This document shows, piece by piece, positions 11,641 through 23,309 of a stretch of 64,000 nucleotides of DNA. Source of the stretch: Megachile rotundata (taxonomy: Eukaryota > Arthropoda > Insecta > Hymenoptera > Megachilidae); the NCBI RefSeq assembly GCF_050947335.1, contig NC_134995.1:9772501-9836500 (forward strand), given 5' to 3'. Numbering within the stretch: the first letter of the stretch is position 1; each line of letters opens with the position of its first letter. A model generated the notes under the pieces. That model saw only the letters and a list, made by a program, of their open reading frames with translations, was not told the origin of the DNA and did no database searches. The position numbers and the translations under genes are program-made.

Positions 11641-12675
11641 TCTTCCACTTTTTGTTTGTTCATTTCTGTCACTACAAATTTCATTTTCTACTTACTATTC
11701 CTTTATATTCAATTAAAAATCGAACATCGTTGTACAGAAACTTATTTACTGATTATCAGAGATATAACAATGCTGTGAAGTTGTGCATTCTAGAGAAGAT
11801 ATCGAGTGCACCAGGTGCATTGTGTAATTTTTCGCAGGAAGAAGCAAGATATTTTTTTTTATCGGCACCGATTATAAATAGCAGGCGTGAAAAGATGCTG
11901 GAGTCAGCGGGGTCGAACGTGACCGAACAATGATCTTTTCAAAAGATTTTACGGCAACTTGCTAACAAAATTGAATAACCAAGCGTACCAACTCTTTTCC
12001 TGCCACGTTCAAACTTTACGTATCTATCATCCAATTATGTTCGTACGATAGTTCGCGCATTGTTAGTCGATCTTTTAATAAATCGGGAAAATTCGAGTAT
12101 TACTCTTTTGTAGACAGGTATTGTTCCGGATAAAAGTATTACAGTGAGTTAAGTAATGGATATTTCAGGAGGGTGTGAATATTTTTTTTTCAAAAAAAAA
12201 GTGCGAGTCACTGGAGTATAGTAAGAGTGAGTTTAATTTTCTGCTTTTCAATCTAGTTTTTCAGGGACGTGGCTCCACTGGGACCCATAGTTACCCCTCG
12301 CACAAATGAAATTTTTTTCGTATCGTATGAAATAACTAAACCGTATAAAGCCCTGCGGATCTTATTAAAAGTTTCGATAACGCAAAAAAACTATTTTGTA
12401 TAGAAAATAAACCATAGAATAAAATTGACGGGAAACGTTTTAGGTTAAATTAGCGCAGGATTTTAAAGGAGACGTGACTCCCATCTGGATTCAAATTTAG
12501 TTTACAAATTCAATAAATAATTGATACATTAAAAGCTCTACTCTATTATCATTGATATTAGTTTCTGAGGAACATGCTAATGAAATTACATAACACAGAC
12601 ATCATCCTCCAGTTCAAATTTGCAGACAATCATGGTATCCGAATGTCACTAAAACGAGACGATGCTATGTTTCAG
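11641..12675. other. probable intron or 5' flank of the CUB gene
   Basis: AT-rich and single copy. Nothing beyond short chance frames is visible. The last bases form the splice acceptor (TTTCAG at 12670-12675) of the CUB exon, with only a weak pyrimidine tract before it. Confidence 0.45.
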
Positions 12676-12856
12676 GTTGCTCTTGCGTCGTCTACAGCAG
12701 CTCGGACAGACCTCAAGGTGGCACATTCACATCCCCTTATTATCCTAAACGATATCCATCGAACATCGATTGCCTGCTTTATACGTTTATCGGTCAACCC
12801 GACGAAATCGTCAAGCTGACGTTCCATCACTTCAATATCCGACGTGTTCGACCCGA
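12676..12856 (+). CDS. internal exon of a CUB-domain protein (SOL-1-like)
   Basis: A 181-bp exon framed by AG at 12674-12675 and a consensus donor GTGAGT at 12857. It begins with the last two bases of a codon and ends with two (GA), so the next exon must supply one base. Read in the frame of TGC at 12678 it gives CSCVVYSS, then GGTFTSPYYPKRYPSN, DCLLYTF and PDEIVKLTFHHF. These are hallmarks of the first half of a CUB domain: the first cysteine, the G-F-SP-YP-YP block, the second cysteine, and a hydrophobic strand ending in LTF. The CxCVVYSS start and DCLLYTF resemble the extracellular CUB domains of SOL-1-type ('suppressor of lurcher') proteins, which assist glutamate receptors at the cell surface in nematodes; that family name is an inference from memory. 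Neighbouring exons are not found, so introns are probably very long and filled with satellites. The 12574-12819 frame in another phase is a shadow. Confidence 0.72.
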
Positions 12857-13714
12857 GTGAGTATTCTACTAAAAATCAAACTATGAACTTCACAAAATAA
12901 AAAATTTGAAAACTCGTAAGTTAGAGAGTTACCGAATAAAAAAATAGTAAAAAGCCGCAAATTTTATACAAACATTTACAGTGAATTAAAGATAATCCTA
13001 ACGTTAAAAATTGCAAATTGTTTATAAACAATAGTAAAAAGTATATTTGGTAAACAAAGGTTTAAAGCAAGTAGATCTGCCTTGCAGGTGAGTGTACATC
13101 GGCAAATTTTATTTATGTACGATATGTTAACCGATAATAACTGCAATAATAATTAAACGATTAAATTATCCGTCACTGTTGCATAATATCTTCCTTTCTC
13201 GCGGTTCAGATATAACATTAAATACGAATTAAGTAACGTGACGCATTGAACAGGATTGAATAATGCATGAAGCTTAATTAGCATCACAATTTGATGTTAC
13301 AATATTTAATAAATATTTCAGCCTAAATAACAGCATATAATATGCAAAAATTGATTTATCATTTAATTTGTTGCCGCGTGAAAATTAAATGGGCGGTGTT
13401 AAATTTTTGATAAATATCTTCATAAACAATTTGCATTAATAATTGATCCCTTATCTGTCGGCGATAATTCGATGCGATGAAAGATGCAGGGTAAAACTCT
13501 AATTATGAAAGGTAATTAAATCAAGGACAAAAGTTCACTTATTACAAAAATTACAATAACAGTTCAGTGTACTACATTTAAGTTAAAATAAGTAATTTGT
13601 AAAATTCTTAAAAATTAGAATTTCTACAGCGAACCTAATAACGAGAGATAAATAAATCAACCAAGAAAAATTCTCAAGTTATTATAAAAATTATAATAAC
13701 AATTCACATGGTTC
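12857..13714. other. probable intron, AT-rich
   Basis: Begins with the GTGAGT donor of the CUB exon. The rest is AT-rich unique DNA with no recognisable exon. Confidence 0.45.
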
Positions 13715-14772
13715 AACGTGTACTAATTCGACGCGTGGCAAGTCTACACGTGGTAATTCGACGCGTAGTAATTCGACGCGTGGTAGTTCAACGCTTGGTA
13801 ATTCTACGCGTGGTAATTCGACGCATGGTAACTCGACGCGTAGTAGTTCCACGCGTGGTAATTCAACGCGTGGTAATTCTACGCGTGGTAATTCTACGCG
13901 TGGTAATTCGACGCGTGGTAATTCGACGCGTGGCAATTTTACGCGTGGTAATTTGACGCGTGGTATTTCGACGCGTGGTAATTCGACGCGTAGTAGTTCC
14001 ACGCGTAGTAGTTCCACGCGTGATAATTCGACACGTGGTAATTCGACGCATGGTAACTCGACGCGTAGTAGTTCCACGCGTGGTAATTCAACGCGTAGTA
14101 ATTCTACGCAAGGTAATTCGACGCGTGGTAATTCAACGCCTGCAACTCGACGCGTGGTAATTCGGCGCGTGATAATTCGACGCGTGGAAATCCGACGCGT
14201 GGAAATTCGACGCGTGGTAGTTCGACGCGTGGCAATTTTACGCGTGGTAATTTGACGCGTGGTATTTCGGCGCGTGGTAATTCGACGCGTAGTAGTTCCA
14301 CGCGTGAGAATTCGACGCGTGGTAATTCGACGCATGGTAACTCGACGCGTAGTAGTTCCACGCGTGGTAATTCAACGCGTGGTAATTCTACGCGTGGTAA
14401 TTCGACGCGATGTAATTCTACGCGTGGTAATTCGACGCGTGGTAATTCGGCGCGTGGTAATTCGACGCGTAGTAGTTCCGCGCGTGGTAATTCAACGCGT
14501 CGTAATTCTACGCGTGGTAATTCCACGCGTGGTAATTCACCGCGTAGTAGTTCCACGCGTGGTAATTCGACGCGATGTAATTCTACGCGTGGTAATTCGA
14601 CGCGTGGTAATTCGACGCGTGGTAATTCGACGCGTAGTAGATCCACGCGTGGTAATTCGTCGCGTGGTAATTCTACGCGTGGTAATTCGACGCGTTGTAA
14701 TTCTACAGGTAGTAATTCGATCCGTGGAAATTTGACGCGTGGTAATTCAATACGTGGTAATTCGACGGCGTA
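13715..14772 (+). repeat. 15-bp minisatellite GGTAATTCGACGCGT, array 1
   Basis: About 70 tandem units of 15 bp. Each normally contains ACGCGT and a TAATTC or TAGTTC word. Because 15 is a multiple of 3, all frames stay open and give artefactual pentapeptide repeats (RGNST, VIRRV, VELPR) on both strands. Higher-order blocks recur: the variant ACGCATGGTAACTCGACGCG starts at 13821, 14046 and 14330, that is, 225 and 284 bp apart. The same unit reappears at 17.3-17.85 kb. Confidence 0.93.
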
Positions 14773-15990
14773 AATAAAATTTACGTGATATGATTGTCAA
14801 TCATTGCTAAAATTAAAGACGTCTATCCTACGTATTCTATGTACCGTCTCTAAATACATTCGTATTTAACTTTCTGCGTAATAATTCAGCCGAATAAATA
14901 CTGGAGACGTTCCTTAATTAATTAATATTGTAATTTCAATTAAATTAATTAACGTCCAAACTTCGTTAGTCCAATGAAAAGGTTCCCTCGAACTTTGACT
15001 GCTATCACAGGTACAAATTACCTTAAATTTATGCTGCAGTCTTGAGTGGGACAAAAGGAGAGACATCGGTCAAATAAAGTTCTGTAGAGTGTTCGTTTCG
15101 AAGAACCCCATGATATTTCATTATTGCTTTCCATAGATTCACAGAACGATGTTAGAGTTGTGACATTCCTTAATTGAAAAGGTAAAATATAACCAAAGGA
15201 TCAACAAAATAAAAGGAATCGAAAACTTGAAAAATTGTAAAATTTGAAAATCTCACATTAGAAATCTACAATAAAAATTTTATCAAATTTCTGTTAATAA
15301 TTAGTAACATACATTTAATTTTTAATTCGAATTATGCTAATGTTAAAATAACCCGACCCATCACGTTCCGACAATGCACCGTTTTTCCATCGGCATTAAA
15401 GTTATTTCACTTACGAATTAATTAACATAATGCCCGTAATGAAGATCGCGCCAACGAAAACAGGCTATTACGTTGCATCTCTATTAGAGAGGAGCATTAA
15501 CTCTCGCGGATTTAGCGAAGAGCAGGAAGTTTCATTTATTAAAACAGATGCAAGATTCCGTTTGAGATACGGTGAATCCGCTTTGAAAACTAACACAATG
15601 ACACGATGGGCTACGTGTCTCGCAGTTTATCGAGTATCGCGCACGAAAAGGAGCTTAAAATGGTAGAACCGTGTAATTCCTTCCTTTGTCCGATTCCGGT
15701 GAAGGTCGAAGAATAAAAAAAAAGAAAGGGGGGAAGAAAATAAGGCCTGGCACGATCTCAGAAATTCTTCCTTTTTCCACCTAGCGTCAGAAATCATCGA
15801 AAATGTCGACTTTGAATCGAATTTCGTCACGTGAACGCACGACACGGTTTTCCTTTTTCTTCGAACTCGCAGCGTAGCTTCTGCGAGGTTACAGATATTT
15901 GGCTCTTACGAAGGATTGTGAGGGGATTCATAACCTAAATGGTGGGGGTGGAATTTGGGAGAGCCGAAATTTGATGTAGGAGATGATAAT
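14773..15990. other. unique sequence
   Basis: AT-rich with a slightly more balanced part at 15360-15900. Open frames at 15430-15666 (plus) and 15627-15845 (minus) have no recognisable motifs or clear splice context, so I do not call them genes. Confidence 0.4.
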
Positions 15991-16330
15991 TTAGAGACTT
16001 GGGAATTTGGATATGTAGATACTTGAGTAGCATATGTGGATATGGGGATATGTTGCTATTTGCTTATGTGAATACGTAGATATGTGGATGTGTGGATAGC
16101 TGGATGTATGGATAGGTAGATGTATGGATATATTGCTATTTGCATATGTGGATGTGTGGATATGTGGATATGTTGCTATTTGCATATGTGGATATGTAAA
16201 TATGTGGATGTGTGGATAGCTACATGTGTGGATAGGTAGATGTGTGGATATATTTCCATTTTCATATGTGGATGTGTGGATATGTGGATATGTGTATATG
16301 TGAATATATTACTATTTGCATATGTGGACT
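15991..16330 (+). repeat. TGTGGATA/TGTGGATG hexamer-like array
   Basis: Imperfect 6- and 12-bp units of the type TATGTGGATGTG. The block ATATTGCTATTTGCATATGT or near variants recurs several times (about 16050, 16130, 16170, 16305), giving a loose higher-order structure. The reverse complement of this array lies at 17214-17330. Confidence 0.85.
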
Positions 16331-17213
16331 TAAATTTAAAAAGTTCACTTTCTCGACCTACGGTGCACCATAGTATTCACAGAACTGAGATACCATCCCA
16401 ACATCGTGGATATCTTATCGATTCAAACTCCCCATAGAACACAATTTCATCATCAATACACATCTTTTTCCATCCCCATTCTTCTATGAAGCACTTAGAA
16501 ATTCGTCGCGTAACGACCGTTTCGCGGAATTGAATTCGAAATGCGATTCGTCCCTCGACGAAGACGAGCCAGCGTGTCGGTGACTTATGGCGGTTTTTCT
16601 CTGTTCGCGAGCAGACGCGGAAACGAAGGGAACAGGCTAGCCAATTTGTAGCTACGTTACCTGCTCGTGCACACGTGCAAATCCGCCCTGACAAAACGAC
16701 CCTTCGACCTGTAATAAGGATTCTCCGTTGACAAGCTTTAAAGGGGATTTCTGTCTCGGGATGAACTCTCGAGCCCCACCGGATTCCATTTTTATTTTTA
16801 TTTCTGCGGTAGCTCTGATCTATGGGGCTCCGACATCTTTAACAGTTACGCCGTATCGTCACATCGCTGTAATATAAATTCTAGTTTCGCGAGTTGTAGT
16901 TTCATCTTCTGATTTTCTTTTCGTAATTCTGCTTTCGGTTGTTGGAAGATCGAGACGTCTTAACTGGGAATTAGAAGCTTGGGGATTCTTTTTGGCGCAC
17001 TTAAGCTGTAGCGAATTTTTATCGTTACTGGTAATTAAGCTTAACGGTTACACTGTTTTGTGGAGCTTTAATGGAAATTGATGAAACGGTGATTTGTAGC
17101 TTTCTAGGGGATTTAGTGATTGTAGGGTTGTATTTTGTTTGAAAATATTTTTCGGTGTATGTAGGGACTTATATGACTTGGTCATATGTGCAAAACAGCA
17201 AAATGTTCACTTA
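16331..17213. other. unique segment between inverted TGTGGATA arrays
   Basis: Mixed composition with CpG-rich parts at 16490-16700. A minus-strand frame of 105 aa (16377-16694) is open but carries no motif I recognise. No supported gene. Confidence 0.4.
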
Positions 17214-17330
17214 TTCTCACATCCACCTATCCACACATCCACATGTCTACATATCCACACATCTACCTATTACACATCCACAAAACTACATATTCACATA
17301 GTCACATATCCACACATCCACATATTTACA
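17214..17330 (-). repeat. inverted TGTGGATA-type array
   Basis: Units such as CACATCCACATATCCACACA, the reverse complement of the array at 15991-16330, ending where the 15-bp array begins. Confidence 0.85.
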
Positions 17331-17850
17331 TAGGAATTCGGAGCGTGGGAATTCGATACGTAGAAATTGAAAGCGTGGGAATTCGATGCGTAGGAATTCG
17401 GACGGCGAGAATTCGATATGTAGGAATTCGATGCGATAAAATTCGACACGTGGAATATGATACGTAGGAATTCAGCGCACTGAAATTCGACGCGTGGAAA
17501 TTCGATACGTAAAAATTCGAAGCGTGGGAACTCGATGCGATAAAATTTGACGCGTGATAATTCGATACGTAGGAATTCGGCGCGCTGAAATTCGATGCGT
17601 CAGAATTCCACGCGTGGAAATTCGGTACGTAGAAATTCGGAACATGGGAATTCGAAACGTGGGAACTCGACGCGTGGAAATTCGACGCGTAGTAGTTCCA
17701 CGCGTGGTAATTCTACGCGTGGTAATTCAACGCGTGGTAATTCGACGCGTGGTAATTCGACGCGTAGTAGTTCCACGCGTGGTAATTCGACGCGTGGTAA
17801 TGCAACGCGTGGTAATTCGACGCGTGGTAATTCGATGCATAATAGTTTTA
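17331..17850 (+). repeat. 15-bp minisatellite, array 2
   Basis: Units of 15 bp. The first part (17331-17690) is diverged, of the form GGAATTCGATACGTA. The second (17690-17840) is the same GGTAATTCGACGCGT unit as array 1 and nearly uniform. The diverged-to-uniform gradient suggests that the homogeneous part expanded recently. The minus-strand frame at 17600-18103 is an artefact. Confidence 0.9.
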
Positions 17851-18595
17851 TGACACTGTTACACAAGTCCAAGCAGCTATGACGCTTCAAAGCAATTCCA
17901 CAAAACGATATAAAAAAATGTATGTTAACATCGTGTGAGCCCAGCGGTATTACTGCAGATGTATTCTGCCTAAAAAAATTAATTTCTGCAAAATAATTCT
18001 TTTCTCTTAATTTTAAAAAAGTTCCGTTACTTTGCCGACATACCGTGTAGTTATAAATCTCACCACGACCAAACATATTTCTATTACAAACATCAGATAT
18101 CAATTCCCCCTGCGATATTCACTGAAGTAATGAACTACCATAATCAAAGTATGTACAAATTACGTTCCCCAAAATATCGTCGACTCTTTAACTTTCATTT
18201 TACCGAGCGGTTCCACGTTAAAACGCAACTTTAACTTTCAATTTAGGAGGAAATTTTGCTCGTTCACGGATTCGAGCAATATTCCGTTTAATCAAGCGAT
18301 ACGAGCTTTTGTAACATGACCAATTGCAACTAATTTGTACAGATACAAAACTTAGAAGCTTGGTAATGTATCCGGGTCCCTGGCGCCTAATCTATTTAGC
18401 AATCCAGCTTAAACTTCGCCGATTAGCTCGGTCGGACTCGCAATAACTAATTTCCGAGATGCAATTCGTAACAGTTTGCGCGTCGTGAATTCGAACGCTT
18501 CTTCTAAAGAAATTGGGTCGATACGATATATGGTTATTGGTTGGAACCAATGGGCGCTAGGGAAATTTTACTACAAGTTAGCGATTTGGGGAGTT
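17851..18595. other. unique sequence
   Basis: AT-rich grading to mixed composition. Nothing recognised as a gene, RNA or repeat. Confidence 0.4.
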
Positions 18596-18599
18596 TGGT

Positions 18600-18785
18600 A
18601 TTTTTATATTTTGGAATTTTAGAATGTGAGAATGTGGAATTGTAGGAAGGTGGAATTGTGGGAATGTGGAATTGTGGGAATGTGAAATTGTGAGAATGTG
18701 GAATTGTGGGAATGTAGAATTGAGGGAATCTGGAATTGTGAGAACGTGGAATTCTGGAATTGTGGGAATGTTGGAATGTTGGAAT
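18600..18785 (+). repeat. 16-bp minisatellite GGAATGTGGAATTGTG
   Basis: About eleven units built from two octamers (GGAATGTG, GAATTGTG). It shares the 8-bp period seen in several other arrays of this window, here with the G-richer strand on plus. Confidence 0.88.
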
Positions 18786-19194
18786 GATAAACCAGATCTC
18801 CATATATGCGACCAAATATATGTACTTACAGCAATATATATTTATAACAGAAATCATGAAATGTGTAAATATAGTTTGTTCGAAGAGGGATGTATATGGA
18901 TAAAGTTCAGTAGGCAGATATTATTTCTGATAACCAGGGCACAACTCTTAAGTAAACACGGTTTCGAAAACTAGCTCTTTCAGTATCCCACCACGTTTAA
19001 ATCAAACAAAATGACCACGTTGTTTGGCAACTGCTTGCCTACTTTCTTTCAAACTCTAAAAACTTCTAAAATCACCGCGATATAAATAGCGTGCCAGAAA
19101 ATATGAATTGATGCTTAAGTGCGCTGGAAAGATATAATACAGATTTATGGTTATGTGAGATTAATTATACATTTATTTATTTTATAATCGTGGG
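18786..19194. other. unique sequence
   Basis: AT-rich single-copy DNA; nothing recognised. Confidence 0.4.
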
Positions 19195-19505
19195 CTAGTT
19201 AATATAGTTCGTTATGAAATTTAAGTAATAATTTAATACATTGTTGTTGATTATTGTGGTTAAGGAATAATTTAATGTATAGTTGTTGATTATAGTAGTC
19301 AAGTAATAATTTAATAAATAGTGGTTGATTATAGTAGTCGAATAATAATTTAATAAATAGTGGTTGATTATGGTGGTCAAGTAATAATTTAATAAATAGC
19401 TGTTGTTTATGGTAGTCAAGTAATAAATTAATAAATAATTGTTGATTATAGTAGTCATGTAATAATTTAATAAATAATTATTCATTATAATAATCAAGTA
19501 ATAAC
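19195..19505. repeat. 39-bp AT-rich minisatellite
   Basis: About eight copies of a 39-bp unit marked by AGTAATAATTTAATAAATA and GTTGATTATAGTAGTC. The period is a multiple of 3, which explains the 104-aa minus-strand frame (19195-19509). Confidence 0.88.
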
Positions 19506-21039
19506 ACAATAATAATAATAATTAAGAAATACAAATTTAATCAGAACAGAAATGTACAACTTTCCAGTTAAATATAATTAATTATAATTATCAAGTATAA
19601 GACCGCATTAGGACAGCCATTTTTAATCGATCGCAATAACGTGTTATCAGCGAATAGTTATAAAAGTACCATCCTATTGTCCCATTATTCGAAGGAATTT
19701 CAAGTGGTTGTAAATTTGACACACACTGAATCCCCAACGGTATTCAGTTAAATGTGCTACACCAAATTAATGTCGCACAATTGTTTCAACTGAAGAGGTG
19801 AATAACGAGATATTCCATGAATAACGAGAAACCACGGTACCTAACAAAATTCCAAGGATTCGGCAGAATTTGTTTCATTCGAATGTGATTAGAATATGTC
19901 ACTTCATTTCTATTTCCAGAAATCAATTTTTGCTAAAAATTTTATATTAATTTTTCTTCTTTCTTCTGAAGCTTCCTTAAAAACTTTTATTTCCTTGTGA
20001 CGAACCTTAGAATCTTTTACTTCCTTATAAAAAACCCTAGAAAATATTTGAAAACACTAATTTTCTGATTAAAACATTAATCTGAAATTTTTTAATTTGA
20101 AGATGTTTGAATTTTTGAACCTTGAAAACCTCGAAGTTTGAAAAAATTTGCTCTAAAAATGAACGAACACGAAATACATGATTTTATAAATTTCAATTCT
20201 GCGGATATCGCAAATTCTTATGTAAGACCCTTATTTGCAAAGGCAGACATATATAGAAAACGTGAACTTTAAAAGAAAACGTAAATTTACGAACGAGCTT
20301 CCTACGCTCATTAAATATTTGCTGATACATAGAGGATGTTTGTTTTTCTTTCCAACGGAGATTCATCCCCCGTGAATTTTACTTTTTTCAGTATTCCTTT
20401 ATCGGTGTTACGGATCAGATATTCAAACGCTTGTAACTCGTATTTTTAATAAATACACACGTTTAGTTTCAATTTGCAAAATCATACTGCAACTTGGGGT
20501 AAAATTTAGGAATCTCCAAAATTTATTTCTAAAATTACAAAAGAAAAATACAAAATAAAATATTTATTCAGAATTGAAACTGTGATTTATTTATTAGAAG
20601 AATTTTGTGTTAAATCATGTGATTTAATAGGATAAAAATAAATAATATTTATTTCATCTCTTTGTAATAATAAAAGTTATTAAAATCCACCCTTTATTGT
20701 AACAAAAATAATTTTGTTACAATAAAGATATATATGTTATAATAACAAAACAAAATATGTTATAATATAAATTTTATTGGAAAATTAAAAAGAGTATTTT
20801 TAATTCACTAACCTAATTAATATTAGTACCATTATCTACTATTTTATCAAATATTTCAGTCCAGTAATTCAAACCCCATTTCTCTTTCCCTCCAACAAAA
20901 ATAAATGCAACAGTTCCACCAAAATGCATCGACAAAAAAGATTTGTCAACACGTTCGATTAAACGTCAGAATTGTAGCATTCGCGTTTCGCTGTTGATTC
21001 AACGTCAAATATTTCGCAGTATTCTTGAAACTTCGCCGA
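19506..21039. other. AT-rich unique sequence
   Basis: Long AT-rich stretch without repeats or supported genes. Short homopolymer-rich patches (20570-20780) look like decayed simple repeat. Confidence 0.4.
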
Positions 21040-21049
21040 TAAAAAAAAG

Positions 21050-21253
21050 AACGTGCGTGCGCATGCGATGAAACATCAGACGTGCGCGCGCATTCGTTTC
21101 GTTCCACGCGACTATAAAAGCAACGCATGCGCGCGCATCCAAGTGTGAGAACCGAACTTTGTCATGAAAACTAAACGCTTTTATCATTTGTGCTTTATTA
21201 CCTCGAAGCACAGAAACATTTCTGTATTTATCGGCCGATTCGTTGTCGAATGA
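21050..21253 (+). promoter_or_regulatory. candidate TATA promoter in a GCGC-rich island, with a short ORF
   Basis: TATAAAAG at 21113-21120 lies inside a CpG-rich patch with TGCGCATGCGA-like (NRF-1-type) and GCGCGCGCA words on both sides. A start site would be expected near 21143. An ATG at 21164 opens a 29-codon frame ending at 21253. The surrounding DNA is AT-rich, so the island stands out. No downstream exon is recognised, and the promoter call rests only on motif content. Confidence 0.3.
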
Positions 21254-21589
21254 TCGTGCAATCTGTCGTACAAAATAAATGACGAATATAAATTACTATA
21301 TTATCTGGTTACACAGGCCGTTTTAATTCTCACCGTATTTTAAGCTTGTCAAGTCGATTAACGAGTTTATCGAAGGTAATTTAATTCGGTCGGGATAATT
21401 CGCGAATGGCATTAATTTTCATATTTGTCGGAGCAAATAGGAATTTTGGGGATTGAAGACATAATTTAGGGGAAAAAGTAGTACTCTGAGATAGGATGAG
21501 TACTCCATACTTTAGTGCTTTAGTTACTTTAATACAATATCAAAAATACAAAAATAAGTAAAAGGTTAAACAAAATAATTTATTGTATC
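21254..21589. other. unique sequence
   Basis: Nothing recognised apart from AT-rich single-copy DNA. Confidence 0.4.
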
Positions 21590-21910
21590 TATAGCTAATA
21601 TTCTAAAGTCCTGAAATCCCCAAATTTCTCAATATCCAAATCTTTCAAGCCCTAGTCCTTAACTTCTTAAACCCTCAAATATCTCAATCCTCAAATTTCT
21701 AAATTTCCAAATACCCCAAATTTTCAAATTCTTAAACTTGCAATATTTCATCCCTTAATTCTCCAAGTTCTTCATATCCTAAAATCCCCAAATATTCCAG
21801 AACCAAATCCTCAACTCCCAAACACTTTATCTTCACATTTGCAAACCCACTTATGTTTGCAAATTCCACCCTCGAAATTTTCAAATTCCCAACTTCCTAA
21901 ACCCAGTCCC
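21590..21910. repeat. degenerate octamer-like array (CTCAAATTTCTAAATT)
   Basis: Loose repeats of CCAAATTT, CTCAAATT and CCCCAAAT words at about 8-bp spacing. It resembles the C-triplet octamer arrays but is strongly diverged, possibly an aged example. Confidence 0.55.
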
Positions 21911-22945
21911 TTGGGATCTTAAAATCTACAAAGTGTCCTTCCACAATAATCAACCGATATCATACAATTTTCGTGTAACATCACATTCGTGTTACCCCGA
22001 TCATTTCGCAGCTTTTCGAAAGTCATCTGCATACTCGACGTTCGCCCACAGGATTCAACGCAAACATTATTTCGCTATGGAAATCCAGTCGGAGCTCGGA
22101 GAAAATTCACGGCATATCATTTCGAATGCATATCACGATGTTTGCCGGTTGGTTTAGAACGGCTAAGTGCAGGGGAAGGTCAGCGATGTGACGCGGCCCG
22201 AAAGAGTCGGTTAGGCGTTCAGGAAGAAGGAAGTTATGAGACGAAAACGAGGATGGTTTCCCTTGAATGCGGTTTCCGTGGACGGGACATGCCCTCGCAG
22301 ATTTTATTTTCTGCCCCGAATGTCGCTCTCTCTACGACCGGAATATGAATCCTCCCTTTTGTCGACTTCTCGCTCTATTTTTTATCCTCCTCGCGCCCCT
22401 ACCTCTCAAAATGTAATAACGTCGCTACGTCGATTGTTCGACCGACACAATAGAGCCCAGATAATTAACAAGGCACCAAAGCTACGAAGAAACGGTTTTA
22501 ACCCTTTCGTTAAGATTTTCGAAGCTGTGGAATTCGATGAATATACTTGGAGATTAATCTTGGGATCTTAAGTAAGAATCGAATCGTCACGTTTTCTGTT
22601 TTTTAATATTTATTCTATGTCAATTGTACAGTGGAGGAAGTATTATAATTTAGGGGTGAATTTGGTGAAATTAATGAGGGAATATATCTGTTTATGATCG
22701 TAGTCTCTAAATTAACAGATCAATAAATTGATAAAACTTAACATACAGACATAGACCTCCCTCAAAACCTAAACCTCCCTCAAACTTAAACAACATCCTT
22801 ATCAATTAATCCACCCTTCATCACCAACCATGTACCACTTCACCTCTAAAATTATTTTCAATTACTCCTTTCATCCTCAGCTCTCACGTGGAAATCGTAT
22901 TCAACTTTCGAGCTAATTTCCCCACAATCGAGCTATATTTGTATC
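21911..22945. other. CpG-rich unique island
   Basis: From 21950 to 22570 the DNA is of mixed composition with overlapping plus-strand frames (21933-22571), none with recognised motifs. After 22570 it becomes AT-rich. It may hold a diverged exon or conserved non-coding sequence. Confidence 0.35.
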
Positions 22946-23251
22946 CTAAGTCACGTTGAACGGCATTGTAACTGCAGTAGGAGGATGCAGTTGTCTCATT
23001 GCATTCAGCATACGTTTGCAATCGAGTTGGCAGTGATTGGGAGGGCGGCTATCAGGGGAACACGGTGCTTGGTAAGACGGAATGCCTCTTATCCGTTGAT
23101 CCATCTTCCCTTGAGACGTAACAGGAGCCAACCATGCCCAATCGAGCTTCGGTTTGTATTGGTCCCCTTTGTAATGCGTGCTACATTTTCCGGATCGATG
23201 TACCTTATCTTGATCAGTTTCGAGTGCTGCACTATTTCGGACATTATTCAT
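22946..23251 (-). other. possible terminal exon, unidentified
   Basis: On the minus strand an open frame of about 100 codons reads with balanced composition, for example KLDWAWLAPVTSQGKMDQRI, then three cysteines in CSPDSRPPNHCQLDC, and ends at a stop after TAVTMPFNVT. It starts just after AT-rich DNA. An acceptor-like AG precedes the CACTCGAAAC segment (about 23224). The other minus frames are interrupted. I cannot place the sequence in a family. It could be the last exon of a minus-strand gene or a chance frame. Confidence 0.22.
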
Positions 23252-23309
23252 TTTATTACAAATATCATTGCTCCATTATCCTCTTATTCTAAAAAGATAC
23301 TTATGAACT

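Noticed and set aside
12574..12819. 81-aa frame starting at ATG 12574
   Set aside because: It is in a different phase from the CUB reading, which has the conserved cysteines and matching splice sites.
13691..14773. Frames encoding RGNST, VIRRV and VELPR repeats on both strands
   Set aside because: A 15-bp period keeps all frames open. No flanking unique coding sequence.
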